A stretch of 64,000 nucleotides of DNA from Microbulbifer sp. Q7 (GTDB lineage Bacteria > Pseudomonadota > Gammaproteobacteria > Pseudomonadales > Cellvibrionaceae): contig NZ_LROY01000002.1 of NCBI RefSeq assembly GCF_001639145.1, forward strand, positions 2,078,501 through 2,142,500. Reading direction: 5' to 3'. Both the position numbers and the translations under genes were made by a program. Shown one piece after another: positions 46,462 to 55,247 of this stretch. Each line of letters opens with the position of its first letter. Position 1 is the stretch's first letter. A model generated the notes under the pieces. It was not told the DNA's origin, did no database searches, and worked only from the letters and a program-made list of their open reading frames with translations.

Positions 46462-48189
46462 TTAAAACGGAAACACCAGTGGCAACATAATTAACACCGT
46501 GGCGGAATAGGCAATGGTCAGGGGAAGCCCGGCACGCACAAAATCCCGCAGGTGGTAGCCGCCCAGGTTCTGCACCATCAGGTTGGTCTGGTAGCCAAAC
46601 GGGGTCAGGAAGCTGGCACTGGCTCCATAGGCCACCGCCATCACAAACGGCATCCAGCTTACGCCAAAGCTCTCCGCCAGGCTCCAGGCCAGGGGAAAGG
46701 CCAGTGCCGCGGCGGCGTTATTGGTCATCAGCTCGGTCAGTGCCAGGGTCAAAAAGAACACGCCGATCAGTGCCAGGTAAGGGCCACCCCCTTGCACCAG
46801 CTCGCGCAACCCCTCCGCCAGCGCCGTTGCCAGGCCGCTGCTGGAAAAGGCCTCGGCCAATACCAGCGCGCTGGCGATAATCAGCCAGATCTGGAACGGG
46901 AAGCGGCGCTGCAGCTCGGTGGTACTGACAATACCCAGAGCGATCATCCCGCCCAATAACAGCACCAGCCCCTTCAGCAGCGAGAAATACCCCATAGCGG
47001 CACCAGCCACCATGCCGATAAACCCAAGCCCCAGCAACCAGCTGTCGCGACGGGAGAGCTGCCGCTGCACCGCATTGCCGCTGACCACATAAAAATTCTT
47101 GTCGATATTGCGGTGATGCTTGAAGTCCGGCCCCACTGCCAGCAACAGTGCATCTCCCGCCTGCAACCGTTTTTCCCCCAGTTTGCCTGACAGCCGGTCA
47201 CCATCGCGACGCATAGCCACCACGGCCGCATCAAAGCGGGTGCGGAACTGGCAGCTTTTCAGAGTCTCCCCAAGGATGCTCGAGCTAGGCGCCAGTACCA
47301 CCTCGATCATATCCAGCTCCAGCCGCTCGTCTTCCAACGCAAACTGGTGCAAACCCGGTATAACCTGCAGCCGGGCAATGTCACGCACATCGCCACTGAA
47401 AATCAACTTATCGCCAGACTTCACAATTTCCGTGGGAGCCACCGGGCTGATGGCACGCTTCCCTCGAATAATCTCAACGAGATACAGGGTCTCCAGCTGC
47501 CGTAACCCGTTCTGCTCGACGGTTTTACCATCGAGGGGCGAATCCTGCTCCACCTCCGCCTCTAACAGGTATTCTGTTACCGCCTCCTGCACACCGCGCC
47601 CGTCCGGTAACAAGCGATTACACAGAATCAGCACCACCAAACCAACGCCCAATACGGCGAGACCGACCGGCAAAAATACAAAGAAATCCAGCCCCGGCTC
47701 CCCCCGGTCCAGTACAAAGCTGTTCACAATCAGATTGGTGGAAGTACCAATTAAAGTAAGCGTGCCACCGAGAATGGCCGCGTAGGAAAGCGGAATTAGC
47801 AGCTTGCCCGCCGGATAGCGGCGCTGTTTTTTAACGCTGGACGCCAGTGCGGCCACCACCGCCGTATTGTTCAGAAAAGCAGAGCTCAGCGCCGTCGCGC
47901 CGGTAAGACGAACCAAGCTACCCGGTAAAGAACCATTGATCAGCCGGTCGGACACCAGACGCAGCCAGCTGGCTTTTTCCAGGCCAATCGATGCCAGGAT
48001 CAGCGCAACCAGTGTGACCAGCCCGGGATTGACCGCTTTTTGTAGTACCGCTTCAGCCGGCACCAGGCCGGTCAAAAAGCAGACAGCCGCACCAGAGGCA
48101 AAAACGAGAGATGGTCTAAAGCGGGTGAATACAAGAAGCGCGATTAACGCTACAAAAATAACAGCTACCGCTGACTGGCTGAGTGTCAT
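46462..48189 (-). CDS. SLC13/DASS-type anion permease with two TrkA-C domains
   Basis: This 575-residue sodium-coupled anion transporter has two halves, each with the family signature (SAFLNNTAVVA and MTNNAAAALAFPLA) and a sodium-site motif (GTSTNLIV, PFGYQTNLMV). Two TrkA-C/RCK_C regulatory domains are inserted in the middle (about residues 205-375). This arrangement is typical of bacterial SLC13 members often linked to sulfate or other small anions. Within a capsule locus carrying two sulfotransferases, sulfate uptake is the attractive guess, but dicarboxylate transport cannot be excluded. Confidence 0.85.
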   Translation of the reverse strand: MTLSQSAVAVIFVALIALLVFTRFRPSLVFASGAAVCFLTGLVPAEAVLQKAVNPGLVTLVALILASIGLEKASWLRLVSDRLINGSLPGSLVRLTGATALSSAFLNNTAVVAALASSVKKQRRYPAGKLLIPLSYAAILGGTLTLIGTSTNLIVNSFVLDRGEPGLDFFVFLPVGLAVLGVGLVVLILCNRLLPDGRGVQEAVTEYLLEAEVEQDSPLDGKTVEQNGLRQLETLYLVEIIRGKRAISPVAPTEIVKSGDKLIFSGDVRDIARLQVIPGLHQFALEDERLELDMIEVVLAPSSSILGETLKSCQFRTRFDAAVVAMRRDGDRLSGKLGEKRLQAGDALLLAVGPDFKHHRNIDKNFYVVSGNAVQRQLSRRDSWLLGLGFIGMVAGAAMGYFSLLKGLVLLLGGMIALGIVSTTELQRRFPFQIWLIIASALVLAEAFSSSGLATALAEGLRELVQGGGPYLALIGVFFLTLALTELMTNNAAAALAFPLAWSLAESFGVSWMPFVMAVAYGASASFLTPFGYQTNLMVQNLGGYHLRDFVRAGLPLTIAYSATVLIMLPLVFPF

Positions 48190-48252
48190 ATAAGTGCCAC
48201 AGATATACAGCGCTAGCTGCTCTATTAATTTTCCTTTTGCACGCGCTTCCCA

Positions 48253-50526
48253 TCACGCCAAAGAAAAGTCTTCGTGTATGAGGGTAAGGTTGGGATTATA
48301 CGCTGGATCTGTATCCAGCTGATCGCCCCAGCGTTTTCGCATGTAATCGGCTTCACGCTGTGCGCGACGGCGCTTTGCGATGGTATCGTCAGCACCGCGG
48401 GAAACCGACTCGTGATGATATAGCTCTGCATATGGCGTCCACAGGTTACGATAACCTGCCTCCCGGACCTTCAGACAGAGATCCACATCGTTATAGGCAA
48501 TCGCCAGATCGGCCTCGTTGAGCCCGCCGACCTGTTCAAACACTGATTTGCGTAACACAAGGCAGGCACCGGTGACCGCAGACAAGTTCTGTGTCAGATA
48601 CAGGCGGGAAAAATAACCGTACTCATGCCGCAGGTAGTACTTATGCGCATGTCCTGCCACGCCGCCTATGCCCAGAATCACACCACCGTGCTGGATGGTG
48701 TCATTGGGGTAGTAGAGTTTGGCACCCACACAACCAATTTCGGGACGGCATACCTGGCCCACCATTTCGCACAGCCAGTCTGAGTTTATCGGCTCGATGT
48801 CGTTGTTAATCAGCCCAAGGATTTCCCCCCTGGCTTCGCCGGCACCGAAATTATTAATGGCGGAGTAATTGAACGGGTGTTCCCAACGGTGCACCGATAC
48901 CCGCGGATCAGCGCCCACTTCTTCCAAGTAACTTAATGTTGCCGGGCACTTACTGCCATTATCCAGAATCAGCAGTTCAAAATTCGGGTACTCGGTACGC
49001 GCAAGAATGGCATCTACACAAGGCTTCAAAATCTCATAGCCATCTCTGGTTGGGACCAGCAGGCTAACCAGCGGCGCGGGCTTAGGAACCGACCAGCGCA
49101 ATTTATAGGTATTAGGCGCAATACCAGGTCCTACCTGTGCCGGCAGCCCTTCACGCTCAAGGTAATCCGCAACGGCCCGCATTCCGGACTGAATGGCATA
49201 CGCTTTGTTCGAACCCGCCAGTGCTGTCGACCCTTCCGCCGCCCGCCAGTGATACAAAATATCCGGAATATGCACCACATTGCGCGCATTTAATTGCGGC
49301 AAGCAACGCAATAACAGGTCGTGATCCTGACTGCCCTCAGCGCCAGCCCTGAAGGCCCCAGCCTGCTTTATCAATTCCGCGCGATAGACCGCAAGGTGGC
49401 AAATATAATTTTGCGAGAGCAACAGATCCGGATTCCAATCTGGCTTGAAGTGGGGGTCAAAGCGTTGACCATCCTCATCCATCTTGTCTTCATCGCTGTA
49501 AATCAGTAGCGCCTCTGGATTCTCGCCAATCGCACGGATAACACGGGCCAGCGCATGGGTTGCCAGGGTGTCGTCTTGATCCAGAAAAGTAACAAAATCT
49601 CCCTGAGCAAGTTCCAGGGCACTGGAGGTCGCCAGGGCAATATGGCCATTCGTTTCACGCAGCGTCACCTGAATACGCGAATCTCTAGCCTGGTAAGACA
49701 GCAGGCAATCGTGTACGGCAAGATCTGTTGATGCGTCATCGGCGATACAGAGCTGCCAGTGCGGATAACACTGATTCAAGACAGAGTCGATACAGGCCTG
49801 CAGCTGCACAATGTCTGCATTGAATGTGGGCAACAGAATGGAAATCAGAGGTCCGGCATCTGCGGAAACATCTATGGAACCACAGGCAGAAGACTGCAAT
49901 CCCGGCTCCACGTGATCAATCCAGCGTTGATAATCACGGTCGTGCTTTCGGCGGACAAACGTCTCCGCGTAGCGCTCCAATACGATGTGGCGCCAATTCT
50001 GACCAAGTTCTTCGGCCATGCCTCTGATGCGCGAAATCACCTGCGCTTTGCTCTGCCCCCGATACATCGGGTGCATATTGGAAAGGCGCCGGGCCAGCCG
50101 GTCTTGCGCAAAACAGGGTGCAAGACGCACCAGACGGAAGTGATCTACAGAAAATGTATCGGATACCGCCAACAGGGAGAGGCCGAGCGCATGCACCCGA
50201 GCCGGAAAATATACGATGCGTTTGGCCACGCGCCCATTGCGCAACGGCAGGGTTATTGTCTCTGCATGCACAAAACCGTTGCCAGCATCCAACAACAGCT
50301 CCGCATCCACACCACTGATGGTGCTGGTCAGCTGGAGCTCCAGCATGTACCAACCGGGCCGAAACACACGCGCGCGCACCGCAAACAGCGGCTTGTCTGC
50401 CAGTGAACGCCAGCTGCAGCCCTCAACCTCACTACCAGCCGGCTCTACCGCTGCAACAGGCTCTAGGTGAGAAACGAGATCCTGACGAAACAGGGACTTT
50501 AAAAGGTTAACCACAACACCCTTCAT
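48253..50526 (-). CDS. Two-domain family 2 glycosyltransferase
   Basis: This 757-residue protein has two GT2 (GT-A) domains. An N-terminal beta-rich region of about 200 residues (FRPGWYMLELQLT) precedes them. The first GT2 domain (about 235-450) has ISILLPTFNADIVQLQ, DDASTD, FLDQDDTL and HWRAAEGSTAL. The second (about 485-720) has VSLLVPTRDGYEILKPCVDA, DNGS, LINNDIEP, TGACLVLRKSVF and NDVDLCLKVREAGYRNLWTP. Proteins like this build repeat units by adding two sugars, and rhamnosyltransferases are common among them. dTDP-rhamnose genes are in the same locus, so one of the two activities may be rhamnosyl transfer. Confidence 0.9.
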   Translation of the reverse strand: MKGVVVNLLKSLFRQDLVSHLEPVAAVEPAGSEVEGCSWRSLADKPLFAVRARVFRPGWYMLELQLTSTISGVDAELLLDAGNGFVHAETITLPLRNGRVAKRIVYFPARVHALGLSLLAVSDTFSVDHFRLVRLAPCFAQDRLARRLSNMHPMYRGQSKAQVISRIRGMAEELGQNWRHIVLERYAETFVRRKHDRDYQRWIDHVEPGLQSSACGSIDVSADAGPLISILLPTFNADIVQLQACIDSVLNQCYPHWQLCIADDASTDLAVHDCLLSYQARDSRIQVTLRETNGHIALATSSALELAQGDFVTFLDQDDTLATHALARVIRAIGENPEALLIYSDEDKMDEDGQRFDPHFKPDWNPDLLLSQNYICHLAVYRAELIKQAGAFRAGAEGSQDHDLLLRCLPQLNARNVVHIPDILYHWRAAEGSTALAGSNKAYAIQSGMRAVADYLEREGLPAQVGPGIAPNTYKLRWSVPKPAPLVSLLVPTRDGYEILKPCVDAILARTEYPNFELLILDNGSKCPATLSYLEEVGADPRVSVHRWEHPFNYSAINNFGAGEARGEILGLINNDIEPINSDWLCEMVGQVCRPEIGCVGAKLYYPNDTIQHGGVILGIGGVAGHAHKYYLRHEYGYFSRLYLTQNLSAVTGACLVLRKSVFEQVGGLNEADLAIAYNDVDLCLKVREAGYRNLWTPYAELYHHESVSRGADDTIAKRRRAQREADYMRKRWGDQLDTDPAYNPNLTLIHEDFSLA

Positions 50527-50550
50527 TTATGATCATTCTTGTTTGAGGGA

Positions 50551-51516
50551 TTACGCCCGTACGGTCCACGGCGACTGTACCAATGGCTGGCCGGTGCCAG
50601 CAACCACACACTCTACCCTGTCACCGGCCTTCAATCTGGAAATATCTAACGAAAAGCCTACATAGCCAGCGCGCCCGAGGCCCATAGCCCGAAGCCAAGG
50701 GCGGTCCTGCTGGGCGACTGCCTCTCCGAGGGCTTTGCCGTTGACTCGGGCCTGTATTTCTACCGGTTCATCGCTCGCTTCCGCCAGCGCCCAGCCGAAC
50801 AGGCGGCCCCTGTCCGTGTGCATCAATGTACCCGCAACAAAACCCTTCTGCTGTTCAGCGAGCTTGAGCCGCCAGTCAAACTGCTCGCAAACAACGTCGT
50901 ACAATGCCAGGTCTCCGGCGTTCAGCTGCCGCAGCTCCTGCTCCTGTTCGACGGGAATTTCGTAGCGGTCGTCCAAGCCCGCGCGCCCCAGGTTTTCCCT
51001 GAGGTTTGAAATATCCAGGCTGTACTTCTGATTCAAAAGGTGCAGAGACTCGTCATACCTTTCGGTCAAACCGATAAAGCCGAGCGCCATCCAGGGCAAT
51101 TGATCCAGCATGCGCTGCTGGCGATTGATGTTGTGCGGCGTGCGGTAAAACTCTGCAAACGACTTGCTATATCCGTAATTCCTGACCATATGCCGATACT
51201 CGGACACAAGGCGTTGCAAAGGCTGCCGCAAAAACGTAATCATGTAGCTGGTGCCAAAAAGCGGCGCGTAGGCGGCGGCATGGAAATGCCCCGTTAGGAA
51301 CCGGTAGCCGCGCTCGTCAAACGCCTTCTTGAACGCCCATTTGTCCTGGGCGCCATTGACCCATCGATGGACGATTTCGCTGGTTTCCGGGGATTTTGCA
51401 CCATAGTCCCGGCAAACGTAGTCTCGGCCGAAATACGCATCCGCGCCAATCCGGAAGCTGGTGCCAGCAGTCTTTGGAATATGAACAAACACAAAAGGAT
51501 TCACAACAACATCCAA
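50551..51516 (-). CDS. Carbohydrate sulfotransferase with C-terminal beta domain
   Basis: This 321-residue PAPS-dependent sulfotransferase is of the Sulfotransfer_2 type. The 5'-phosphosulfate loop is FVHIPKTAGTSF at about residues 8-19 and the 3'-phosphate site is ITFLRQPLQRLVSEYRHM at about 93-110. After residue 225 there is a separate beta-sandwich-like module (GRLFGWALAEASDEPVEIQA to GYVGFSLDISRLKAGDRV) of a kind found attached to other capsule-locus enzymes. It should sulfate the capsule polymer or its lipid-linked precursor in the cytoplasm. It sits between the double GT2 gene and the UDP-glucose dehydrogenase gene. Confidence 0.85.
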   Translation of the reverse strand: MDVVVNPFVFVHIPKTAGTSFRIGADAYFGRDYVCRDYGAKSPETSEIVHRWVNGAQDKWAFKKAFDERGYRFLTGHFHAAAYAPLFGTSYMITFLRQPLQRLVSEYRHMVRNYGYSKSFAEFYRTPHNINRQQRMLDQLPWMALGFIGLTERYDESLHLLNQKYSLDISNLRENLGRAGLDDRYEIPVEQEQELRQLNAGDLALYDVVCEQFDWRLKLAEQQKGFVAGTLMHTDRGRLFGWALAEASDEPVEIQARVNGKALGEAVAQQDRPWLRAMGLGRAGYVGFSLDISRLKAGDRVECVVAGTGQPLVQSPWTVRA

Positions 51517-51602
51517 TCCTTATAAATACAGAAAAAATCTCTTCCAGCACACGTGCAGATCTGCTGAAAAATTTCACATCACCAAACACCGGGCTGCCAG
51601 GA

Positions 51603-52796
51603 TTAATCGTTTCCGAACAGGTCTCTGGTATATACCTTGCCGACAATATCGGCGAGCTCATCAACCATGCGGTTTGCTACAACCACATCCGAAATACGCT
51701 TAAATTCCTCGAAATCCTTGATCACGCGGGAATGAAAAAAATCCTGCCCATCCAGTACCGGCTCGTAAACAACAACCTCTATCCCCTTGGCCTTGATCCG
51801 CTTCATTACCCCCTGAATCGATGACGAGCGGAAATTATCTGAGCCCGCCTTCATGATCAGGCGATAAATACCAACCACTTTGGGGTTACGCTTGATAATG
51901 GAGTCCGCGACAAAATCCTTGCGCGTTGTATTGGCGTCAACGATGGCTGAGATCAGGTTGTTGGGGACATCCTCATAATTGGCCAACAACTGCTTGGTAT
52001 CCTTCGGCAGGCAGTAGCCTCCATAACCGAAGGAAGGATTGTTGTAGTGCATACCAATACGCGGATCCAACCCTACCCCTTCAATGATCTGGCGCGCATC
52101 GAGGTCGTGGGTTTCCGCGTAAGTATCCAGCTCGTTGAAGTAGGCAACCCGCATGGCCAGATAAGTATTGGCAAACAGCTTGATGGCCTCTGCTTCCGTG
52201 GAATCCGTAAACAGAACCTGGATGTCCGTTTTTACCGCTCCCTGCACAAGCAGGTCGGCAAAGCTTCTTGCGCGTTCAGATCGCTCGCCCACCACAATAC
52301 GCGAGGGATGCAGATTGTCGTAAAGCGCGAGGCCTTCGCGCAGAAATTCCGGGGAAAAGAGAATATTGTTGCTTCCGTACTGCGCACTCACTCTGCGGGT
52401 AAAACCGACCGGCACCGTCGATTTAATCACCATCACAGCGTCGGGATTAACTGCAATAACATCGCGAATAACGGACTCCACCGACCCGGTGTTAAAATAA
52501 TTGGTCTGGGGATCGTAGTCGGTAGGTGTGGCGATGATCACAAATTCGGCGTCGCGGTAAGCGGCGTCTTTGTCGAGCGTCGCGCGCAAGTTCAGCGTTT
52601 TCTCGCGCAGAAATTGCTCTATCTCGCTATCTTCAATTGGTGAGATCCTGTCATTCAACAGATCCACCTTACTGGCTACGATATCGACCGCGACCACTTC
52701 ATTATGCTGAGCCAGAAGGACTGCATTAGACAGACCAACATAACCAGTTCCAGCCACAGCTATTTTTAAACTAGGTTTCTCTTGCACCACATCCAT
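51603..52796 (-). CDS. ugd: UDP-glucose 6-dehydrogenase
   Basis: This 397-residue enzyme oxidises UDP-glucose to UDP-glucuronate with two NAD. Features seen: N-terminal Rossmann motif [19 protein letters not shown], the NADPTDYD-like [15 protein letters not shown], the STVPVGFT strand, and the catalytic cysteine in [15 protein letters not shown]. The length matches the short bacterial Ugd group. It supplies uronic acid for the capsule. A related UDP-ManNAc or GDP-mannose dehydrogenase is less likely given the [14 protein letters not shown] and GYCLPKDTK signatures. Confidence 0.93.
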   Translation of the reverse strand: MDVVQEKPSLKIAVAGTGYVGLSNAVLLAQHNEVVAVDIVASKVDLLNDRISPIEDSEIEQFLREKTLNLRATLDKDAAYRDAEFVIIATPTDYDPQTNYFNTGSVESVIRDVIAVNPDAVMVIKSTVPVGFTRRVSAQYGSNNILFSPEFLREGLALYDNLHPSRIVVGERSERARSFADLLVQGAVKTDIQVLFTDSTEAEAIKLFANTYLAMRVAYFNELDTYAETHDLDARQIIEGVGLDPRIGMHYNNPSFGYGGYCLPKDTKQLLANYEDVPNNLISAIVDANTTRKDFVADSIIKRNPKVVGIYRLIMKAGSDNFRSSSIQGVMKRIKAKGIEVVVYEPVLDGQDFFHSRVIKDFEEFKRISDVVVANRMVDELADIVGKVYTRDLFGND

Positions 52797-52883
52797 CTCT
52801 ACATCACAAACTTAACACTCAGCATTACAAACAACCTAGAATCTAAACAGCACTGATAAATTCTAATCTGCACCCCAAAAAAG

Positions 52884-54047
52884 CTATACTACAGAATTTG
52901 TGTCCACCCCTAACGCTGAAGCATACTCCTTAATCTTCGCTTTAATAAAGCCGCCATCAGGACGATAGTGGCAAGCCTTAGTCATCAATTCAAATGCCAA
53001 ACTAAGATTCCCCCCCTCTATTCGTAGCGCCTCATCTCTAAGATAATTAACATATTTTTCCTTTAGCACACTCAGCTCATTCTTCACCGGCTGCCTAGAA
53101 ACACCGGAAAAGCATCGCTCAAACGCCTCATATGAATCCGGCGATTGCTCAGCAATCAGAGCCATAACTTTTTCTGCACGCTGAATGACAAACTGACGCG
53201 AAACCGACAACCCCTCATTTAGATCTAGCTCATTCAAAAACGATTGAAAGCTTTTGCTATATTCTTCCAGCAATGACAAATCCACTGAAAAAACGGAAGA
53301 ATTTTCCTTTTTATACTTATTAAAGCCAGGTCGATTGTCTTTAAGTTTGTTTGGATACCTTGGACGCCCCTTCCCAAGTAGAGAAATGTATTCTATTTCA
53401 CTTCTGTATGGACGATGAAGAATAAAGGCGCGGCTCAACTCCCTCCTGAATTGATCCTGACCTACCTTATATATCGGGGAACGATTAAAAATTTCGCCAT
53501 TTGCGAGAATATTACGAACGGAGTCAGCAGCCACATTGTGAGCAAATACTTTCTGGACTTGCACGCTAGAGCTAACCACTGTTTTAACATGGTCGCTGAC
53601 AACAACATCATTACTCACCTGGAACGGAAGCGAAAATTCCGAAAAATCATTAATCTTGTTTGCCCACTGAAATGAAACAAGATCGGCATCAGGGCAGCCC
53701 CTCATAAAATCCTTCACAGACTCCTGAAAATCGGAGCTCACCCAGAATTCGTCGATATCTAGAAATATATAATGAGTTTCTTCACCCGTTAAAGAGTTCA
53801 ATGCCAGAGAGTATGCCACTCGCTGAATATTTTCGACGTCCGCCAGATCGAGAAAATCCACTATCTTAAAACTGACATTTGGATATCGTTCAGATACAGC
53901 CTGCAATACTGCTTCAGTATTATCAGAAGTCCTATTCACATAAATTTCAATTTCATCAAACCCAAAGTAAAGATGATGATGTATCCATTCAGGAAGATAG
54001 GCAGCCTCGTTACTGGCAACCGCAATTACTTTTATTTTCATATCCAC
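52884..54047 (-). CDS. Glycosyltransferase (GT2/GT92-like) with shared C-terminal module
   Basis: This 387-residue protein has an N-terminal domain of the Glyco_tranf_2_4 kind (KVIAVASNEAAYLPEWIHHH, then HYIFLDIDEFW as the DxD metal site). The specificity is unknown. The last 50 residues (module at nt 52908-53051) closely resemble the tail of the sulfotransferase encoded just upstream, although the catalytic domains are unrelated. A GTG at 54047 is well placed after GGAG and overlaps the upstream stop by 10 bases, which suggests coupled translation; an ATG at 54041 is possible. The gene is clearly AT-richer than the rest of the locus. Confidence 0.8.
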   Translation of the reverse strand: MDMKIKVIAVASNEAAYLPEWIHHHLYFGFDEIEIYVNRTSDNTEAVLQAVSERYPNVSFKIVDFLDLADVENIQRVAYSLALNSLTGEETHYIFLDIDEFWVSSDFQESVKDFMRGCPDADLVSFQWANKINDFSEFSLPFQVSNDVVVSDHVKTVVSSSVQVQKVFAHNVAADSVRNILANGEIFNRSPIYKVGQDQFRRELSRAFILHRPYRSEIEYISLLGKGRPRYPNKLKDNRPGFNKYKKENSSVFSVDLSLLEEYSKSFQSFLNELDLNEGLSVSRQFVIQRAEKVMALIAEQSPDSYEAFERCFSGVSRQPVKNELSVLKEKYVNYLRDEALRIEGGNLSLAFELMTKACHYRPDGGFIKAKIKEYASALGVDTNSVV

Positions 54048-55231
54048 TGATTTCTCCGACCTACCTTCTCCTCATAGGTCGCCAACTTATTTTTTATGTA
54101 CGTCCCTTCAGGGCGAAATTTCTGCGCCAGCTTCATAAGCTCAATCGCCGCACTTACATTCTTACCTTCAAGCTCTACCGCCGAATCTCTAATCACGTTG
54201 ATTTCGTGATCTGTCAGACAGCTTTTTTCCTTCCACAGCTCCAGAGTCACATCGATTAAATCCTGTGCAACACTTGAATCGTCCAAGTCTCCTCGGGAGG
54301 GCTGAATAGAAAATAGTTTGGATGCGCCATATCCAGCCTTATGCAGCACTGCCCTATTCACCTCATCAAATTTCTGCTGCAATTTAACTTCGGTTTCATA
54401 AGGGCACCGGAAGCCTTTGCCGTCATACTTGGATTCCAACCAGCTGACAAACTGCCTTCTAATTTCATTATCCGCTGACTCATTTCTAGAAAGTGAGTCA
54501 TTCAGTCGACGCAGCATTAGCTGACCAATGTGGTTTATGGATTTATTGGAAGATGGAACACTACTAAATCCACAGGTGGAGTAATCTAGGCCGATGGAAT
54601 AGCAGAAATCTTCCATTAAGTCACCGCCACGGAAATTTTGCTTGCCATAGAGGCGAACATTCATATTAGATTTACCAAAAACGCCGACCCAGTTCTGATA
54701 GATGTCGAGATAGTTATAGTAGTAGTTATCCAACCGAAGCTCGTTCGAGATAAATTCAACCGCGGTATGCGTGAACCCAACCCTTAAAGCTGTAGAATAA
54801 AGCGAAGTAGCGAGCTCCACTTGCGGCCTGAAGTAGCAAATTACATTGATTTCATCAAAATACTTAACCAATAAAGCCTTTAATTTCTGCAATTCATCTT
54901 CATTCACGCAACGAGAATGGAAGTGCTCACTAGATATAATTACCGAGTGAACATTTTCAGCCAAATTCTGAAGCTCGCTTTCAAACTCTTCACGAAAATG
55001 CTTTTTAAACTGAACGCGCGCATCAACAGTTGTTAGGTTACTTGCCTCGAAGAAATCATCTGAGCGCTCATCTCGCATTGAAAAGGCGGCCAACTTTCTA
55101 TTGTTTCCGATACCGGAAACCTTACTAATGCCATATCCGAGATCAAACAATTTTGATTCATTAGCAACCAGAAAGTCCTGAATAGACGTTGTGCCAGTCT
55201 TCTCTGTACCTATATGCAAGTAAAGCTTCAT
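54038..55231 (-). CDS. Sulfotransferase-like protein with shared C-terminal module
   Basis: This 397-residue protein begins directly with a PAPS-binding loop (LHIGTEKTGTTSIQDFL, residues 4-20). The likely 3'-phosphate site is INVICYFRPQVELATSLYS. The first half fits the sulfotransferase fold; the rest is alpha-helical. The last 50 residues (module at nt 54059-54202) match the tail of the next glycosyltransferase. It is AT-rich, like its downstream neighbour, which suggests the two genes were acquired together. It probably adds sulfate to the capsule polymer, but activity cannot be proven from motifs. Confidence 0.78.
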   Translation of the reverse strand: MKLYLHIGTEKTGTTSIQDFLVANESKLFDLGYGISKVSGIGNNRKLAAFSMRDERSDDFFEASNLTTVDARVQFKKHFREEFESELQNLAENVHSVIISSEHFHSRCVNEDELQKLKALLVKYFDEINVICYFRPQVELATSLYSTALRVGFTHTAVEFISNELRLDNYYYNYLDIYQNWVGVFGKSNMNVRLYGKQNFRGGDLMEDFCYSIGLDYSTCGFSSVPSSNKSINHIGQLMLRRLNDSLSRNESADNEIRRQFVSWLESKYDGKGFRCPYETEVKLQQKFDEVNRAVLHKAGYGASKLFSIQPSRGDLDDSSVAQDLIDVTLELWKEKSCLTDHEINVIRDSAVELEGKNVSAAIELMKLAQKFRPEGTYIKNKLATYEEKVGRRNQWI

Positions 55232-55247
55232 AGAACCTCAAATTATT

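Noticed and set aside
48253..50526. Calling the double GT2 protein a rhamnosyltransferase
   Set aside because: The dTDP-rhamnose genes make it plausible, but GT2 specificity cannot be read from sequence, so only the domain call is given.
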